Source: M3007 sp964484205
GTDB taxonomy: Bacteria > Bacteroidota > Bacteroidia > Chitinophagales > Saprospiraceae
DNA: 64,000 nt
Assembly: GCA_964484205.1 (NCBI GenBank)
Contig: CAZAEZ010000023.1
Location: forward strand, 33,919 to 97,918
Direction: 5' to 3'
Each line of letters opens with the position of its first letter. Within the stretch, counting starts at the first letter, position 1. Under the pieces are notes generated by a model. The model worked only from the letters and a program-made list of their open reading frames with translations, ran no database searches and was not told the DNA's origin. The translations under genes were made by a program, and so were the position numbers. Shown one piece after another: positions 26,784 to 36,575 of this stretch.

Positions 26784-26892
26784 ACAATATTCGGCACAAA
26801 TAACTTTCGTTGCAAAGCAGTACCAAGTTGACGACATTGGGCTCGAAGCTCCTTCCGATGGGTACATTTACCAAGGTAAAATCCACATCACC

Positions 26893-28914
26893 ATGAAAAA
26901 CAATCTTCTCCTGCTGCTCCTGTTTCCCGCCCTGCTCCAGGCGCAGTCCGACTCCACCCGCCTGGACACCCTGCGCGCAATCACTATTTCCGCAACGCGG
27001 CTCCCTACCAACACCAACACCAGCCCAATGGCGGTTGGTGTGCTGGAAGGCCGGTATATCCGGGAGGCGCAGCCCCAACTCACCCTGCAGGAAAGTCTGG
27101 CCGCCGTGCCCGGGGTATTCATGCTCAACGACGCCAATTTCGCACAAGACCTCCGCATCGCCATCCGGGGTTTTGGTGCGCGGGCGGCGTTTGGGATACG
27201 CGGGATCAAATTGCTGCTCGACGGCATCCCGGAGTCGGCGCCCGACGGACAGGCACAATTGGACAACCTCGATCTGGCCACCGTGGGCCGAATCGAGGTA
27301 TTGCGCGGCGCTTCGAGCGGCTTGTACGGCAATGCTTCGGGCGGGGTGATCAGCATTTCCAGCATGCCGGCGCCGGAGCAACAATCCGGCTACGTGCGGT
27401 TGGCCGGGGGGCGTTTCGGCTTCCGGCAGTTGCACGCAGCGGGTGGAGGCTCATTTAAAAAAAACGGGTTCCGGCTTTCGGTGAGCCATCTCGGCCTCGA
27501 CGGGTACCGCGCACATGCCGCTATGCGCAGCACACTTGCCAATGGCCAATGGTCCTGGGCGCCGGATTCGAGCCGCCAGTTCAAAATTTTACTCAACTAC
27601 GTCAACAGTCCGCGCGCCGACGACCCCGGCGCATTGACCCTGGCGCAAGCAGGCGACGACCGGCGCGCGGCGGCGGCAACCAACCTGCGCTACGATGCCG
27701 GCGAATCGGTGCAGCAGGGGCGCATCGGCCTGGCCTATGAAAAAAAATGGCGCAACAACCAGCGGCTTCGCCTGCGCGGCTACTCCACCTGGCGCGATTT
27801 TGAAAACCGCCTGCCGTTCCAAAACGGCGGACAGGCGGCCTTCCAGCGCTGGTTTGCCGGCGGCGGCGTGCAATACGATATCGAGCAAAAAACCTGGCAG
27901 TTCAGCACCGGCGTCGACCTCGACCGGCAGGCAGACCAACGCCAACGCTACGACAACCTCGACGGTGCACGCGGCGTCCAGTCGCTCGACCAACAGGAAA
28001 CGTTTTCCAGTGCCGGGTTGTACATCCTGGCAAGCTGGACGCCGGCATCGCGGTGGACGTTCAGCGGGGGCTGCCGCGCCGACCTGGTTCGGTTGGCCGT
28101 CGACGATTTTTTCGAGTCCGACGGGCTGCAATCGGGCCGGTCGGACTACCGGCGGGCGAGTCCCTGGGGCGGACTTTTGCTTCGGCTGAACCGCCGGTTG
28201 CAGGCCTACGCCAATGTGCGCACCAATTTTGAAACCCCCACCCTGGCCGAGCTCAGCGCCCGGCCCGACAACAGCGGCGGTTTCAACGATGCCCTGCGGC
28301 CGCAGCGGACGCTGTCGGCAGAAATTGGTCTTCGCGGGCAATGGCCGCTTGGACTTGTCTGGGAGATCGCCGGCTTCCGGGCGGTAACGCAGGATGAACT
28401 CAGTCCGTACGAGTTGGTTGATTTTCCCGGCCGCACGTTTTACCGGAATGCCGGAAAAACGCGGCGTGCGGGATTGGAACTGGCGCTGCGCTGGCTGCCG
28501 GTGCGCGGGCTGGAGTTGGGGCTGAATTATACCCGGGCGGCGTTCATTTACCGACAATACGAAACGCCGGCGGGTAATTTTTCAGGCAAGCAGCTCCCCG
28601 GCCTGCCGCAGCATTGGGGGATGGCGGAGGTGCAATACCAGCACGCTGCCAGCGGTATTTTCAGCCGGGTGCAATGGCGGTATTCGGGTCGTTTTTTTGC
28701 CGACGACGCCAATGCTGTTCCCGTGGATGCGTATGCGTTGGTGAATTTTCGGCTGGGCTATTCCCGGCGGCAACTGGAAATTTTCCTGGGCGCCGACAAT
28801 GTTTTTGGCGCCGGTTATTTCAACAATGTGCGGCTGAACGCCGGCGGCGGCCGATTTTACGAGCCGGGGAGCAGGGCGTGGTTGTTTGGGGGGGTGGCCT
28901 GGCGAACAGAGTGA
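26893..28914 (+). CDS. TonB-dependent outer-membrane receptor
   Basis: A 673-residue protein; ATG at 26893 gives signal peptide MKNNLLLLLLFPALLQA. The plug domain (about 30-155) contains a TonB-box-like AITISATRLP, then TLQESLAAVPGVFML, IRGFGARAAFGIRG, LLDGIPESAPDGQ and IEVLRGASSGLYGNASGG. The rest is a 22-stranded-type beta-barrel. Short length and no CarboxypepD-like N-terminal domain place it with siderophore, vitamin or metal receptors, not SusC. No SusD or substrate-specific partner is beside it, so the ligand is unknown. Confidence 0.92.
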   Translation: MKNNLLLLLLFPALLQAQSDSTRLDTLRAITISATRLPTNTNTSPMAVGVLEGRYIREAQPQLTLQESLAAVPGVFMLNDANFAQDLRIAIRGFGARAAFGIRGIKLLLDGIPESAPDGQAQLDNLDLATVGRIEVLRGASSGLYGNASGGVISISSMPAPEQQSGYVRLAGGRFGFRQLHAAGGGSFKKNGFRLSVSHLGLDGYRAHAAMRSTLANGQWSWAPDSSRQFKILLNYVNSPRADDPGALTLAQAGDDRRAAAATNLRYDAGESVQQGRIGLAYEKKWRNNQRLRLRGYSTWRDFENRLPFQNGGQAAFQRWFAGGGVQYDIEQKTWQFSTGVDLDRQADQRQRYDNLDGARGVQSLDQQETFSSAGLYILASWTPASRWTFSGGCRADLVRLAVDDFFESDGLQSGRSDYRRASPWGGLLLRLNRRLQAYANVRTNFETPTLAELSARPDNSGGFNDALRPQRTLSAEIGLRGQWPLGLVWEIAGFRAVTQDELSPYELVDFPGRTFYRNAGKTRRAGLELALRWLPVRGLELGLNYTRAAFIYRQYETPAGNFSGKQLPGLPQHWGMAEVQYQHAASGIFSRVQWRYSGRFFADDANAVPVDAYALVNFRLGYSRRQLEIFLGADNVFGAGYFNNVRLNAGGGRFYEPGSRAWLFGGVAWRTE

Positions 28915-28948
28915 CACAAGAGAAATCCTCAACATGCCCTAAACCTTT

Positions 28949-28956
28949 TACCTTTG
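28949..28956 (+). promoter_or_regulatory. Candidate -7 box upstream of tatC
   Basis: TACCTTTG matches TAnnTTTG exactly, 31 bases before the tatC start. No clear TTG at the -33 distance is seen. Confidence 0.4.
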
Positions 28957-28987
28957 CCCGGTCTAAGAGCAGCCATGCACCAGAATT

Positions 28988-29836
28988 ATGCCCATTGATC
29001 AGTTACATGAAATAGAAGAACAACGCAAGGAAAAAGGGGAGATGTCCTTTTTTGAGCATATTGCCGAGTTGCGCAAGCACATCCTGCGTTCGGCGTTGGC
29101 GATTGCCGTACTCGGTACGGTTTGTTTTATCAACAAGGAATTCATTTTCAACACCCTGATGTTCGGGCCGCGCAACCCGGATTTTCTGACCTACCGGGTA
29201 TTGTGCAGCCTTTCGCACAGCGTTGGTCTTGGCGACAATTTATGTTTCAAGCCGGTGGAGTTCACCATCATCACCCGGCAATTGGGCGAGGTGCTGATGC
29301 AGCACCTGTACATTTCGTTTTGGCTGGGATTTATCGGGGCCTTTCCGTTTATTCTGTGGGAATTCTGGAAGTTTATTCAGCCGGGCTTGTTGGATGACGA
29401 GAAAAAAACGATCCGGGGCATTGTTGGCATTTGCTCCTTTTTGTTTCTCCTGGGGGTTGCCTTCGGCTACTTTATCATTGCCGCCTTTTCGATCAACTTC
29501 CTCGCAGGCTACACGATTGAAGGCGCGCAGGTGTCGCCCACGCTGGACTCTTACGTGACATACATGACCATGTTCACCATCCCGACAGGCCTGATCTTTG
29601 AAATGCCGGTAGTGGCGTATTTTCTGACCAAAATCGGGATCATCGGGTACAAGTCGCTGCGAATGTACCGCCGGCACGCCGTGGTAGCCATCCTGATTGT
29701 GGCAGCCATCATTACGCCGCCGGATGTGGTTTCCCAAACCATTGTCGGCATCCCGCTGTACATCCTGTATGAAATCAGTATCATGGTATCCCGGCGGGTT
29801 CAACTTAAACAAGAACAGGCCTTGGCACGGTTGTAA
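28988..29836 (+). CDS. tatC: Twin-arginine translocase subunit TatC
   Basis: A 282-residue inner-membrane protein with the TatC signature EMSFFEHIAELRKHILRS at the N-terminus and six hydrophobic helices (LAIAVLGTVCFI; YISFWLGFIGAFPFILWEFW; GICSFLFLLGVAFGYFII; FTIPTGLIFEMPVVAYFL; AVVAILIVAAIITPPDVVS). FIQPGLLDDEKK is the usual second-loop motif. TatC binds twin-arginine signal peptides and exports folded proteins with TatA. No tatA or tatB is next to it here. The usual Bacteroidota length is about 270-300. Confidence 0.96.
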   Translation: MPIDQLHEIEEQRKEKGEMSFFEHIAELRKHILRSALAIAVLGTVCFINKEFIFNTLMFGPRNPDFLTYRVLCSLSHSVGLGDNLCFKPVEFTIITRQLGEVLMQHLYISFWLGFIGAFPFILWEFWKFIQPGLLDDEKKTIRGIVGICSFLFLLGVAFGYFIIAAFSINFLAGYTIEGAQVSPTLDSYVTYMTMFTIPTGLIFEMPVVAYFLTKIGIIGYKSLRMYRRHAVVAILIVAAIITPPDVVSQTIVGIPLYILYEISIMVSRRVQLKQEQALARL

Positions 29837-29876
29837 AAACTAATAACCTTCCAACCAGTAACCTTCTAACCCGCTT

Positions 29877-30665
29877 CTACCCATGACCGCCGTGACGTCC
29901 ATGCAGCCCGTGCAGGGCCACCCGGCGGTGTTCTTCGGCATAAACGGCTGCGCCGATAATACCGGCATTGTTCAGGAGTTGGGCAGGCAGCACGCGTGCA
30001 TTCGTCGTCAGGGTGTCTTTGAACGTATCAAAATATTTGCTTTCCCCGCCGCCGAGAATGAACAGGTCGGGTGAAAAAAGCAGTTCGAGGTGGAGCAGGT
30101 ATTGGTTAAAACGCCCTGCCCATTCCTCCCGGCTGATCTTCAGCCGTTCGCGGGCGGCAGACGAGCAGTAGGCCTCCGCGATTTTGTTGTTTTTCCAGAT
30201 CAAGTGTCCCAATTCCGTATTGGGGATCAGCGTGCCCTTGTAAAAGATAGCCGTGCCCAGGCCGGTACCGATGGTGATCAGGATTACCAAACCTTCCGCA
30301 TCCTTTCCGGCGCCAAAATGCATTTCGGCCATGCCTGCGGCATCCGCATCATTGGTGGCAAAAACCGGATTTCCACAGGCTTTTCCAAACACTTTTTCGA
30401 TGCTGGTCCCGATCCAGGACTTGTCGATATTTGCTGCCGTTTGTGCCGTGCCGTTTTTTACTATGGCCGGGAAACCACAGCCTACAGGGCCTTTGTAGTT
30501 GAAAAAAGTGACAATTTGCGCAACAGCATCCGCCACTGCCGCCGGTGTGGCCGGCTGGGGCGTTGGTATCCGGTACCGCTCCTGGAGCAGTGTGCCCTGG
30601 TCCAGATCAACCAACGAGCCTTTGACGCCGGAGCCGCCGACGTCTATTCCTAAAATTGGATTCAT
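29877..30665 (-). CDS. ppgK: Polyphosphate glucokinase-like ROK-family kinase
   Basis: A 262-residue protein; ATG at 30665 (MNPILGIDVGGSGVKG) is the natural start. It has the ROK phosphate-binding loop IDVGGSGVKGSLVD, the catalytic Asp region FATNDADAAGMAEM, TIGTGLGTAIFYKG and LIPNTELGHLIW, a set characteristic of PpgK, which phosphorylates glucose using polyphosphate or ATP. The C-terminus is His/Gly rich (LHGRHGGHG), an unusual tail that might bind metal. pdxA starts 42 bases upstream on the same strand, so the two are likely co-transcribed though metabolically unrelated. Donor specificity is inferred. Confidence 0.88.
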   Translation of the reverse strand: MNPILGIDVGGSGVKGSLVDLDQGTLLQERYRIPTPQPATPAAVADAVAQIVTFFNYKGPVGCGFPAIVKNGTAQTAANIDKSWIGTSIEKVFGKACGNPVFATNDADAAGMAEMHFGAGKDAEGLVILITIGTGLGTAIFYKGTLIPNTELGHLIWKNNKIAEAYCSSAARERLKISREEWAGRFNQYLLHLELLFSPDLFILGGGESKYFDTFKDTLTTNARVLPAQLLNNAGIIGAAVYAEEHRRVALHGLHGRHGGHG

Positions 30666-30706
30666 AATCTTTATCGAGGGGTTTTGGGGGCGAAACATCA
30701 ATTCCC

Positions 30707-31804
30707 CTACTCCTCCGGAATGATATCTTCCACTTCTTCATCTTCGCCGGTTTCGCTTTCAAGTGCTTTGCGTTTTTGAAGCACCAGTGAGTTGGCGTGC
30801 ATTTCGAGGTATTCGCTCCGGTTGTGCACGATATCGGCAGCCAGGTAGAGGGCGCGGACAAACGATGCCTCATCGGCCTCTCCTTTGCCGGCGATATCGT
30901 AGGCGGTGCCGTGGTCCGGCGAGGTGCGTACCGACGCAAGGCCCGCAGTATAATTGGTGCCTTCGCCAAAGGAAAGTGTTTTGAAAGGCACTAAACCCTG
31001 GTCGTGGTACATGGCCAGCACGCCGTCAAATTTTGTAAACTGGCCGGAGCCAAAAAAACCGTCGGCTGGATATGGGCCAAACGCCAGGATGCCTTTTTCC
31101 TTGGCTTTTTCCACGGCGGGGCGCACAATTTTATCGTCTTCCGTTCCAATGGCGCCTTCATCGCCCGCATGCGGGTTGAGCCCCAAAACGGCGATTGTTG
31201 GTTTGCCCTGGTTAAAATCGATGCGGATGGTTTCGGCGAGGATCTCAATTTTGCGCAGCACGAGTTCCGTGGTAATTGCCTGGGGCACTTCGCGAAGCGG
31301 CAGGTGGTTGGTCGCCACGCCGATGCGGAGGTTGTCGGAAACCATAAGCATCAGCGAATCTTTGTCGCCAAAGGCGTTGGTAATGTATTCGGTGTGCCCT
31401 ACGAAAGGGAAGTCGGCCATTTGCATGGCTTTTTTATGGATCGGAGCGGTAACAAGCGCATCGATGACGCCGCTTTTCAGATCGGCCACCGCGCGTTCGA
31501 GTGCCAGGAAGGCACATTTTCCGCCGACATCGGTGGGTTTACCCAGGGTGATGTTCACGTTGTCCTGCCAGCAGTTGATGACATTGATCCGGTCGGCCTG
31601 GGCTTCTTCGGCCGTCTGAATGGAGTTGAAAAGGATAGTGTCCTGGGTGATGATATTTTTGTGGTACGCCACCACTTTGGTACTCCCGTAAATAACGGTT
31701 TTGAAGGTGCGGTTGGCTTTTTTGATCGCCAGGGCTTTGAGGATAATTTCGAGGCCGATACCGTTGATATCGCCACAGGTAATACCGATGGTTATGTTTT
31801 CCAT
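30707..31804 (-). CDS. pdxA: 4-hydroxythreonine-4-phosphate dehydrogenase PdxA
   Basis: A 365-residue enzyme of the deoxyxylulose-phosphate-independent/DXP pyridoxal route that oxidises 4-hydroxythreonine-4-phosphate with NAD. ATG at 31804 (MENITIGITCGDINGIGLEI) is used. Recognisable blocks: ITCGDINGIGLE, LVTAPIHKKAM with FVGHTEYI, VLGLNPHAGDEGAIG, MYHDQGLVPFKTLSFGEG and TSPDHGTAYDIAGKG, including metal-binding His residues. An acidic tail (SETGEDEEVEDIIPEE) extends past the usual end. It is first of a two-gene unit with the glucokinase. Confidence 0.95.
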   Translation of the reverse strand: MENITIGITCGDINGIGLEIILKALAIKKANRTFKTVIYGSTKVVAYHKNIITQDTILFNSIQTAEEAQADRINVINCWQDNVNITLGKPTDVGGKCAFLALERAVADLKSGVIDALVTAPIHKKAMQMADFPFVGHTEYITNAFGDKDSLMLMVSDNLRIGVATNHLPLREVPQAITTELVLRKIEILAETIRIDFNQGKPTIAVLGLNPHAGDEGAIGTEDDKIVRPAVEKAKEKGILAFGPYPADGFFGSGQFTKFDGVLAMYHDQGLVPFKTLSFGEGTNYTAGLASVRTSPDHGTAYDIAGKGEADEASFVRALYLAADIVHNRSEYLEMHANSLVLQKRKALESETGEDEEVEDIIPEE

Positions 31805-31934
31805 AAAAATTAGAATCTGCGAACAGGCAAAATGCGAAGCAGGCGCACAGGAAGACGGGTAAGGAAAGCAAGGCGAAGACAAGCCTGACTTTCAGTTATT
31901 ACGGATTTCACCCAAAATTTATTTACCTGGCAAA

Positions 31935-33380
31935 CTACTCCTCAGCGCCCCATTTTTTCAAAAAGTCAAACAGCAGGCGTACGCCGACGCCGGTGCCCTC
32001 TTTTGGGCGGTAGCCGTTTGCAGCGCGAAGATACGCAGACCCGGCGATGTCGAGGTGTAACCAGGGATAATCTGCAAAATGTTCGAGGAATTTTCCGGCG
32101 GTGATCATACCGGCCGGGCCGGAGCCCATGTTTTTCAGGTCGGCGATACTGCTTTTGAGTTCGTCGCCGTATTCTTTCCAGAGGGGCAGTTCCACCAGGC
32201 GTTCGTAGGTATTCCAGCCGCTTGTCTCAAGTGCGCGTTTTACGTTGGCGTCGGCGGTACCCATGTAGCAAATGGCCTGGCTGCCCAAGGCGCGCACAGC
32301 AGCGCCGGTCAGGGTGGCGAGGTCGAGCACGAGGTCCGGCTCAAATTGCTTGGCATAGTGCAGGGCATCGGCCAGGATCAGCCGGCCTTCGGCGTCGGTA
32401 TTGACTACTTCCACCGTGGTGCCGGAGTACATGCGGATCACATCGCCGGGCGACAGGGCGCGGTCGCCCACTTTGTTGTCGGTAGCGGGGATTAGCCCGA
32501 TCACATGGATTGGCATATCGGATTGCGCAATAGCCGACATCGTGCCGATTACGGCTGCCGCACCGGCCATATCGCACTTCATATTTTCCATGCCGTCGGG
32601 CGATTTCATGCTCAGGCCGCCGGTATCGTACACGACGCCTTTGCCAATCAGCACCACGGGTTTTTTGTTGCGGGGGTTTTCCGGGCGCCATTCCAGAATA
32701 CAAAACTGGGGCGGCACCGAGCTGGCCTGGTTGACGGCCAGGAGGCCACCCATTTTGAGTGCCTCAATTTTTTCCTTCCCCAAAACTTCCACGGAAAAAC
32801 CATAGGTCTTCCCTGCTTCCCGGGTCACATCTGCCAGTTTCACGGCGTCGAAGTGTGAGTGCGGTTCATTGACCATGTCCCGGGTCATAAACACCGCCTG
32901 CACGAGCGCATTCAGTTCAGCGACAGCCGTTTGCGGCGCCTTCGCCACTGCCCAGCGGAGGGATTTAAGTTGATTGGATTTTTTAGAGGGGTCGGAAAAG
33001 TAGTTTACAAACTGATAGCTGCCCAGCATCAGCCCCTCCAGAAACGCGAGGGCGCGTATTTCCGGGCAAAAAGTCCGCACAATTGCCGACTCGACATGGT
33101 AATTTTTCAGTTCGCAGAGCAGTTGATTGGCATCGAGCCGGGCTTCTTCCAGGCCGGGCGCCAAATCAGAGGCAGGTTCCAGCACACGGACAAAAACGGC
33201 GCTGTCAGCCTGGGGGAAGAAAAAAGCGCGAACGCCTTTTGCCACCGCCTGGCGTAAAAAAATCATTTCTGTAGGCTGCAACACGGCATCCAGTTGATCC
33301 AGCGTTGTAGTTTCAACGAGCAGGATCAGGTTGTCATCGTTTTGGTCGACAGGTACAGTCGCCAGCTGTAAGTATTGCAC
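31935..33380 (-). CDS. pepA: Leucyl aminopeptidase (M17)
   Basis: A 481-residue cytoplasmic zinc exopeptidase. The start is a GTG at 33380 (reads MQYLQLATVPV); no closer ATG exists. The N-terminal macro-like domain is followed by the M17 catalytic domain: KPVVLIGKGVVYDTGGLSMK (metal and catalytic Lys), DMAGAAAVIGTM, and the signature VVNTDAEGRLILADALHYA near residue 335. C-terminal ITAGKFLEHFA and WLHLDIAGSAY complete the family pattern. It releases N-terminal residues from peptides and may also bind DNA as in other PepA proteins. Confidence 0.95.
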   Translation of the reverse strand: MQYLQLATVPVDQNDDNLILLVETTTLDQLDAVLQPTEMIFLRQAVAKGVRAFFFPQADSAVFVRVLEPASDLAPGLEEARLDANQLLCELKNYHVESAIVRTFCPEIRALAFLEGLMLGSYQFVNYFSDPSKKSNQLKSLRWAVAKAPQTAVAELNALVQAVFMTRDMVNEPHSHFDAVKLADVTREAGKTYGFSVEVLGKEKIEALKMGGLLAVNQASSVPPQFCILEWRPENPRNKKPVVLIGKGVVYDTGGLSMKSPDGMENMKCDMAGAAAVIGTMSAIAQSDMPIHVIGLIPATDNKVGDRALSPGDVIRMYSGTTVEVVNTDAEGRLILADALHYAKQFEPDLVLDLATLTGAAVRALGSQAICYMGTADANVKRALETSGWNTYERLVELPLWKEYGDELKSSIADLKNMGSGPAGMITAGKFLEHFADYPWLHLDIAGSAYLRAANGYRPKEGTGVGVRLLFDFLKKWGAEE

Positions 33381-33576
33381 AGGTCAGGATCAGTTGATGG
33401 AAAAAAGCGGGTATCCGGGCGAATATTAGGGGGTGTAGAATTAAAGCAGCCAATTTTTTGTAAAAGGCGGCGAAGGTAGGTCAAATCGGGTGCATTCCTT
33501 TACTTTTACGCACAAATACGGGGCCAAAAAAGTTGGCCGCCCGTTCCATGAAATAACCAAGCAGCCACAGCACAAC

Positions 33577-36462
33577 ATGAAAAAACTCTTTCTGCTCGAC
33601 GGTCACGCATTGATTTACCGGGCGCATTATGCCTTCATTTCCCGCCCGTTGATCAACTCAAAAGGCTGGAATGTTTCTGCAATTCAGGGATTTATGCGTA
33701 CACTTTGGGACATGATAAAGCGCGAACAACCGTCTCATCTGGCCGTCGTTTTTGATCCGCCTGGCGGAACGTTCCGGCATACCGAATTTGAGTTGTACAA
33801 AGCGAACCGGGATGCCCAACCGGAGGATATCACCCTGGCAATTCCCTGGGTTGAAAAGATTGTGCAGGCGATGAATATTCCTGTTCTGATCATCCAAAAT
33901 TATGAAGCAGATGATGTGATCGGCACCCTGGCAAAACAGGCAGGCCAACAGGGGTTTGATGTTTTCATGGTAACGCCTGACAAGGACTTTGGCCAGTTGG
34001 TCGACGACCATATTTTTCTCTATAAACCCGGGCGCCAGGGCAACGACGTGGAAATATGGGGCCCCCAAGAAGTTTGCGAACGCTGGGGGATCAAGCGCGT
34101 CGATCAGGTGATCGACATGCTGGCCCTGATGGGCGATGCGGTTGATAACATCCCCGGGCTTCCGGGCATTGGCGAAAAAACAGCGGCCAAACTGCTGGAG
34201 CAATTCGACAATGTGGAAAACCTGCTCGCTAATGCCGATCAGCTGAAAGGCAAGCAGCAGGAAACCGTCAAAACCCAGGGTGAAAAAGCCACACTGTCAA
34301 AATGGCTGGCCACTATTGAAATCAATGCTCCGGTACAATTCGATGAGCATTTTTTTGAGATCGAGCCGTTTAACCGGGAAGAACTGGTCGAAATTTTTAA
34401 AGAACTGGAATTCCGGAGCCTGGCTACGGAGATGCTTGCCCACCCGCTGGCGAGCCCACCCCAGCCCTCCAAAAAGGGGGGAGATGGGGAAGCGGGTGCG
34501 TCCGAAGGGAAACAAAAGGCAAATTTGGGGTCGAATGCCGGCACCCAAGGAAGCCTGTTTGGGGATAATGATCCGGAAAGCGCCCAAACGACGTCCTCCA
34601 CCCCAGTTGTGGGGGCAGAGGGGGGCTTTCGCCACACCTCCAAAAATATTCAAAATACCCCGCACGAATACCATCTGGCCGATACGCCGGAGCAACGCGC
34701 TGACCTGGTCAAACTTTTGCTCAGCCGCACAGCCATTTGTTACGATTCCGAAACCACAGCCATCGAAGCTACCCAGGCCGATTTGGTGGGTTTTTCCTTT
34801 GCATACAAACCCCATGAAGCCTGGTATGTGCCCATTCCGGAAGACCGCAAGGCAGCTCAGGCGATCGTCGAGGCGTTCCGTCCGGTCTTTGAACATGAAA
34901 AAATTGAGAAAGTCGGCCAGAATCTCAAATACGACGCTATTGTCCTGAAAAATTACGGCGTAGAGCTTCGCGGGCCGTATTGGGACACCATGATTGCCCA
35001 CTACCTGTTGGAGCCTGAACTGCGGCACAATATGAATTACCTGGCCGAGACGTATCTCGATTATTCCCCGGTGAAAATTGAGGAATTGATTGGAAAAAAG
35101 GGCGCCGGCCAGGGCACCATGCGCGATGTGCCTGTCGAGCAGGTCAGGGAATATGCCGGCGAGGATGCCGACATCACGCTGCAACTCAGACAATATTTGG
35201 AGCCTAAGTTGGAAGAAAGCGGCAAAAACCTGCAAAAACTCTTTGAACTGGTGGAAATTCCGCTGGTGAAAGTGCTGGCCGATCTGGAATTTGCCGGCGT
35301 ACGCATTGACCCCGATTTTTTAAAAGAATACTCCGGCGAACTCAGCATAAGCATCGATGCCCTGGAGAAAAAAGTGCTCAAAGAAACCGGGCATGATTTC
35401 AACGTGGCAAGCCCTAAACAGGTTGGCGAGATTTTGTTTGATAAACTAAAAATCCCCTACCCCGGCCGAAAAATGAAAAGCGGCCAGTACTCCACCGATG
35501 AAAGTGTGCTGACCCAACTGGCTGCCGAATATCCTGTTTGTGCCGACATTCTAGAGCACCGGGCGCTGATGAAACTGCGCAGCACGTACGTGGATGCCCT
35601 GCCGGCGCTGATCAACCCGCGCACCGGGCGCGTGCACTCTTCGTTCAACCAGGCACTGGCCGCCACCGGGCGCCTGAGCAGCCAGAATCCAAACTTGCAA
35701 AACATCCCGATCCGGACGCCGGAGGGCCGTAAAGTGCGCGAGGCATTCATTCCCCGCGACGAGAACCACGTGCTGCTATCGGCCGACTATTCCCAAATCG
35801 AGCTCCGCTTAATCGCCGACATTAGCAACGAAGAAGCCATGCTTGAGGCCTTCCGCCTCAATCAGGATATCCACCAGGCTACTGCAGCCCGGGTGTTCGG
35901 CGTACCACTCGAGGAAGTAACCCCTGACCAGCGCAGGGCGGCCAAAACAGTAAATTTCAGTATCATTTATGGCGCCGGGGCTACGAACCTGAGTAACCAG
36001 TTGGGCATCAAACGGCCAGAGGCCAAAGAATTGATCGAGAACTACTTCAGGCAATATCAGGGCCTCAAGCATTACATGGAAACTACCGTCGAATTTGCCC
36101 GGAAACACGGCTATGTTGAAACCTTGCTCGGTCGCCGCCGCACCCTGCGCGACATCGTCAGCCGCAACGGCATGCAACGGAGCATGGCTGAACGCATGGC
36201 GATAAACACACCCATTCAGGGCACTGCCGCCGATATGATAAAAGTGGCTATGGTCAACATCTGGAAAGCCATGCGGGAGAGTAAATTCCGGTCGAGCATG
36301 ATCCTGCAGGTGCACGACGAATTGGTATTCGATGTGCATAAAGATGAACTGGAAGCGTTAAAACCGATTATTCACGAAAAAATGGCGACGGCAATCCCCA
36401 GTTTAAAGGTGCCAATCCTGGTGGAAATGGGTGTAGGAAACAACTGGCTGGAGGCGCATTGA
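33577..36462 (+). CDS. polA: DNA polymerase I
   Basis: A 961-residue enzyme; ATG at 33577 (MKKLFLLDGHALIYRAHYAF). The 5'-nuclease domain (1-285) has QNYEADDVIGTLA and GDAVDNIPGLPGIGEKTA. The proofreading domain (about 380-560) keeps its motifs: CYDSETTAIE, NLKYDAIVLK and EYAGEDADIT. The polymerase domain has DYSQIELRLIAD, RRAAKTVNFSIIYGAG and LQVHDELVFD. The linker between nuclease and proofreading domains (about 285-365) is long and low-complexity, with segments SPPQPSKKGGDGEAG and STPVVGAEGGFRH whose DNA resembles the G-rich intergenic palindrome elsewhere in the window; they flank a GTQGSLFG segment that looks native. Confidence 0.97.
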   Translation: MKKLFLLDGHALIYRAHYAFISRPLINSKGWNVSAIQGFMRTLWDMIKREQPSHLAVVFDPPGGTFRHTEFELYKANRDAQPEDITLAIPWVEKIVQAMNIPVLIIQNYEADDVIGTLAKQAGQQGFDVFMVTPDKDFGQLVDDHIFLYKPGRQGNDVEIWGPQEVCERWGIKRVDQVIDMLALMGDAVDNIPGLPGIGEKTAAKLLEQFDNVENLLANADQLKGKQQETVKTQGEKATLSKWLATIEINAPVQFDEHFFEIEPFNREELVEIFKELEFRSLATEMLAHPLASPPQPSKKGGDGEAGASEGKQKANLGSNAGTQGSLFGDNDPESAQTTSSTPVVGAEGGFRHTSKNIQNTPHEYHLADTPEQRADLVKLLLSRTAICYDSETTAIEATQADLVGFSFAYKPHEAWYVPIPEDRKAAQAIVEAFRPVFEHEKIEKVGQNLKYDAIVLKNYGVELRGPYWDTMIAHYLLEPELRHNMNYLAETYLDYSPVKIEELIGKKGAGQGTMRDVPVEQVREYAGEDADITLQLRQYLEPKLEESGKNLQKLFELVEIPLVKVLADLEFAGVRIDPDFLKEYSGELSISIDALEKKVLKETGHDFNVASPKQVGEILFDKLKIPYPGRKMKSGQYSTDESVLTQLAAEYPVCADILEHRALMKLRSTYVDALPALINPRTGRVHSSFNQALAATGRLSSQNPNLQNIPIRTPEGRKVREAFIPRDENHVLLSADYSQIELRLIADISNEEAMLEAFRLNQDIHQATAARVFGVPLEEVTPDQRRAAKTVNFSIIYGAGATNLSNQLGIKRPEAKELIENYFRQYQGLKHYMETTVEFARKHGYVETLLGRRRTLRDIVSRNGMQRSMAERMAINTPIQGTAADMIKVAMVNIWKAMRESKFRSSMILQVHDELVFDVHKDELEALKPIIHEKMATAIPSLKVPILVEMGVGNNWLEAH
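34450..34634. repeat. G-rich palindromic repeat remnants inside the polA linker
   Basis: 34452-34490 (CCACCCCAGCCCTCC, AAAAA, GGGGGGAGATGGGG) is an imperfect inverted repeat, and 34597-34634 (CCACCCCAGTTGTGGGGG then AGAGGGGGGCTTTCGCC) is another. Both resemble the intergenic CCCCACCCCCATCCCC element at 46422-46571 and keep the polA frame. Confidence 0.5.
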
Positions 36463-36575
36463 TTTTTTATCTTTTTGTGTGTTTTTTGATAATCATGTTG
36501 GTCCGCCAATAAAATTCAGCGCATGTGCCTAGGATCGACATTCTGGCTCGATTCCTGCTTAATTTTGCAAGCATT

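Larger units (their letters stand above)
26496..26892. other. Divergent intergenic region filled with inverted repeats
   Basis: The 397 bases between the sugar dehydrogenase and TonB receptor hold a GCGAGGGGGTGACT hairpin, an ATCAGATTTCTCGC palindrome and a GTCAT..CGACC hairpin. No gene or clear promoter was found in what remains. Confidence 0.65.
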
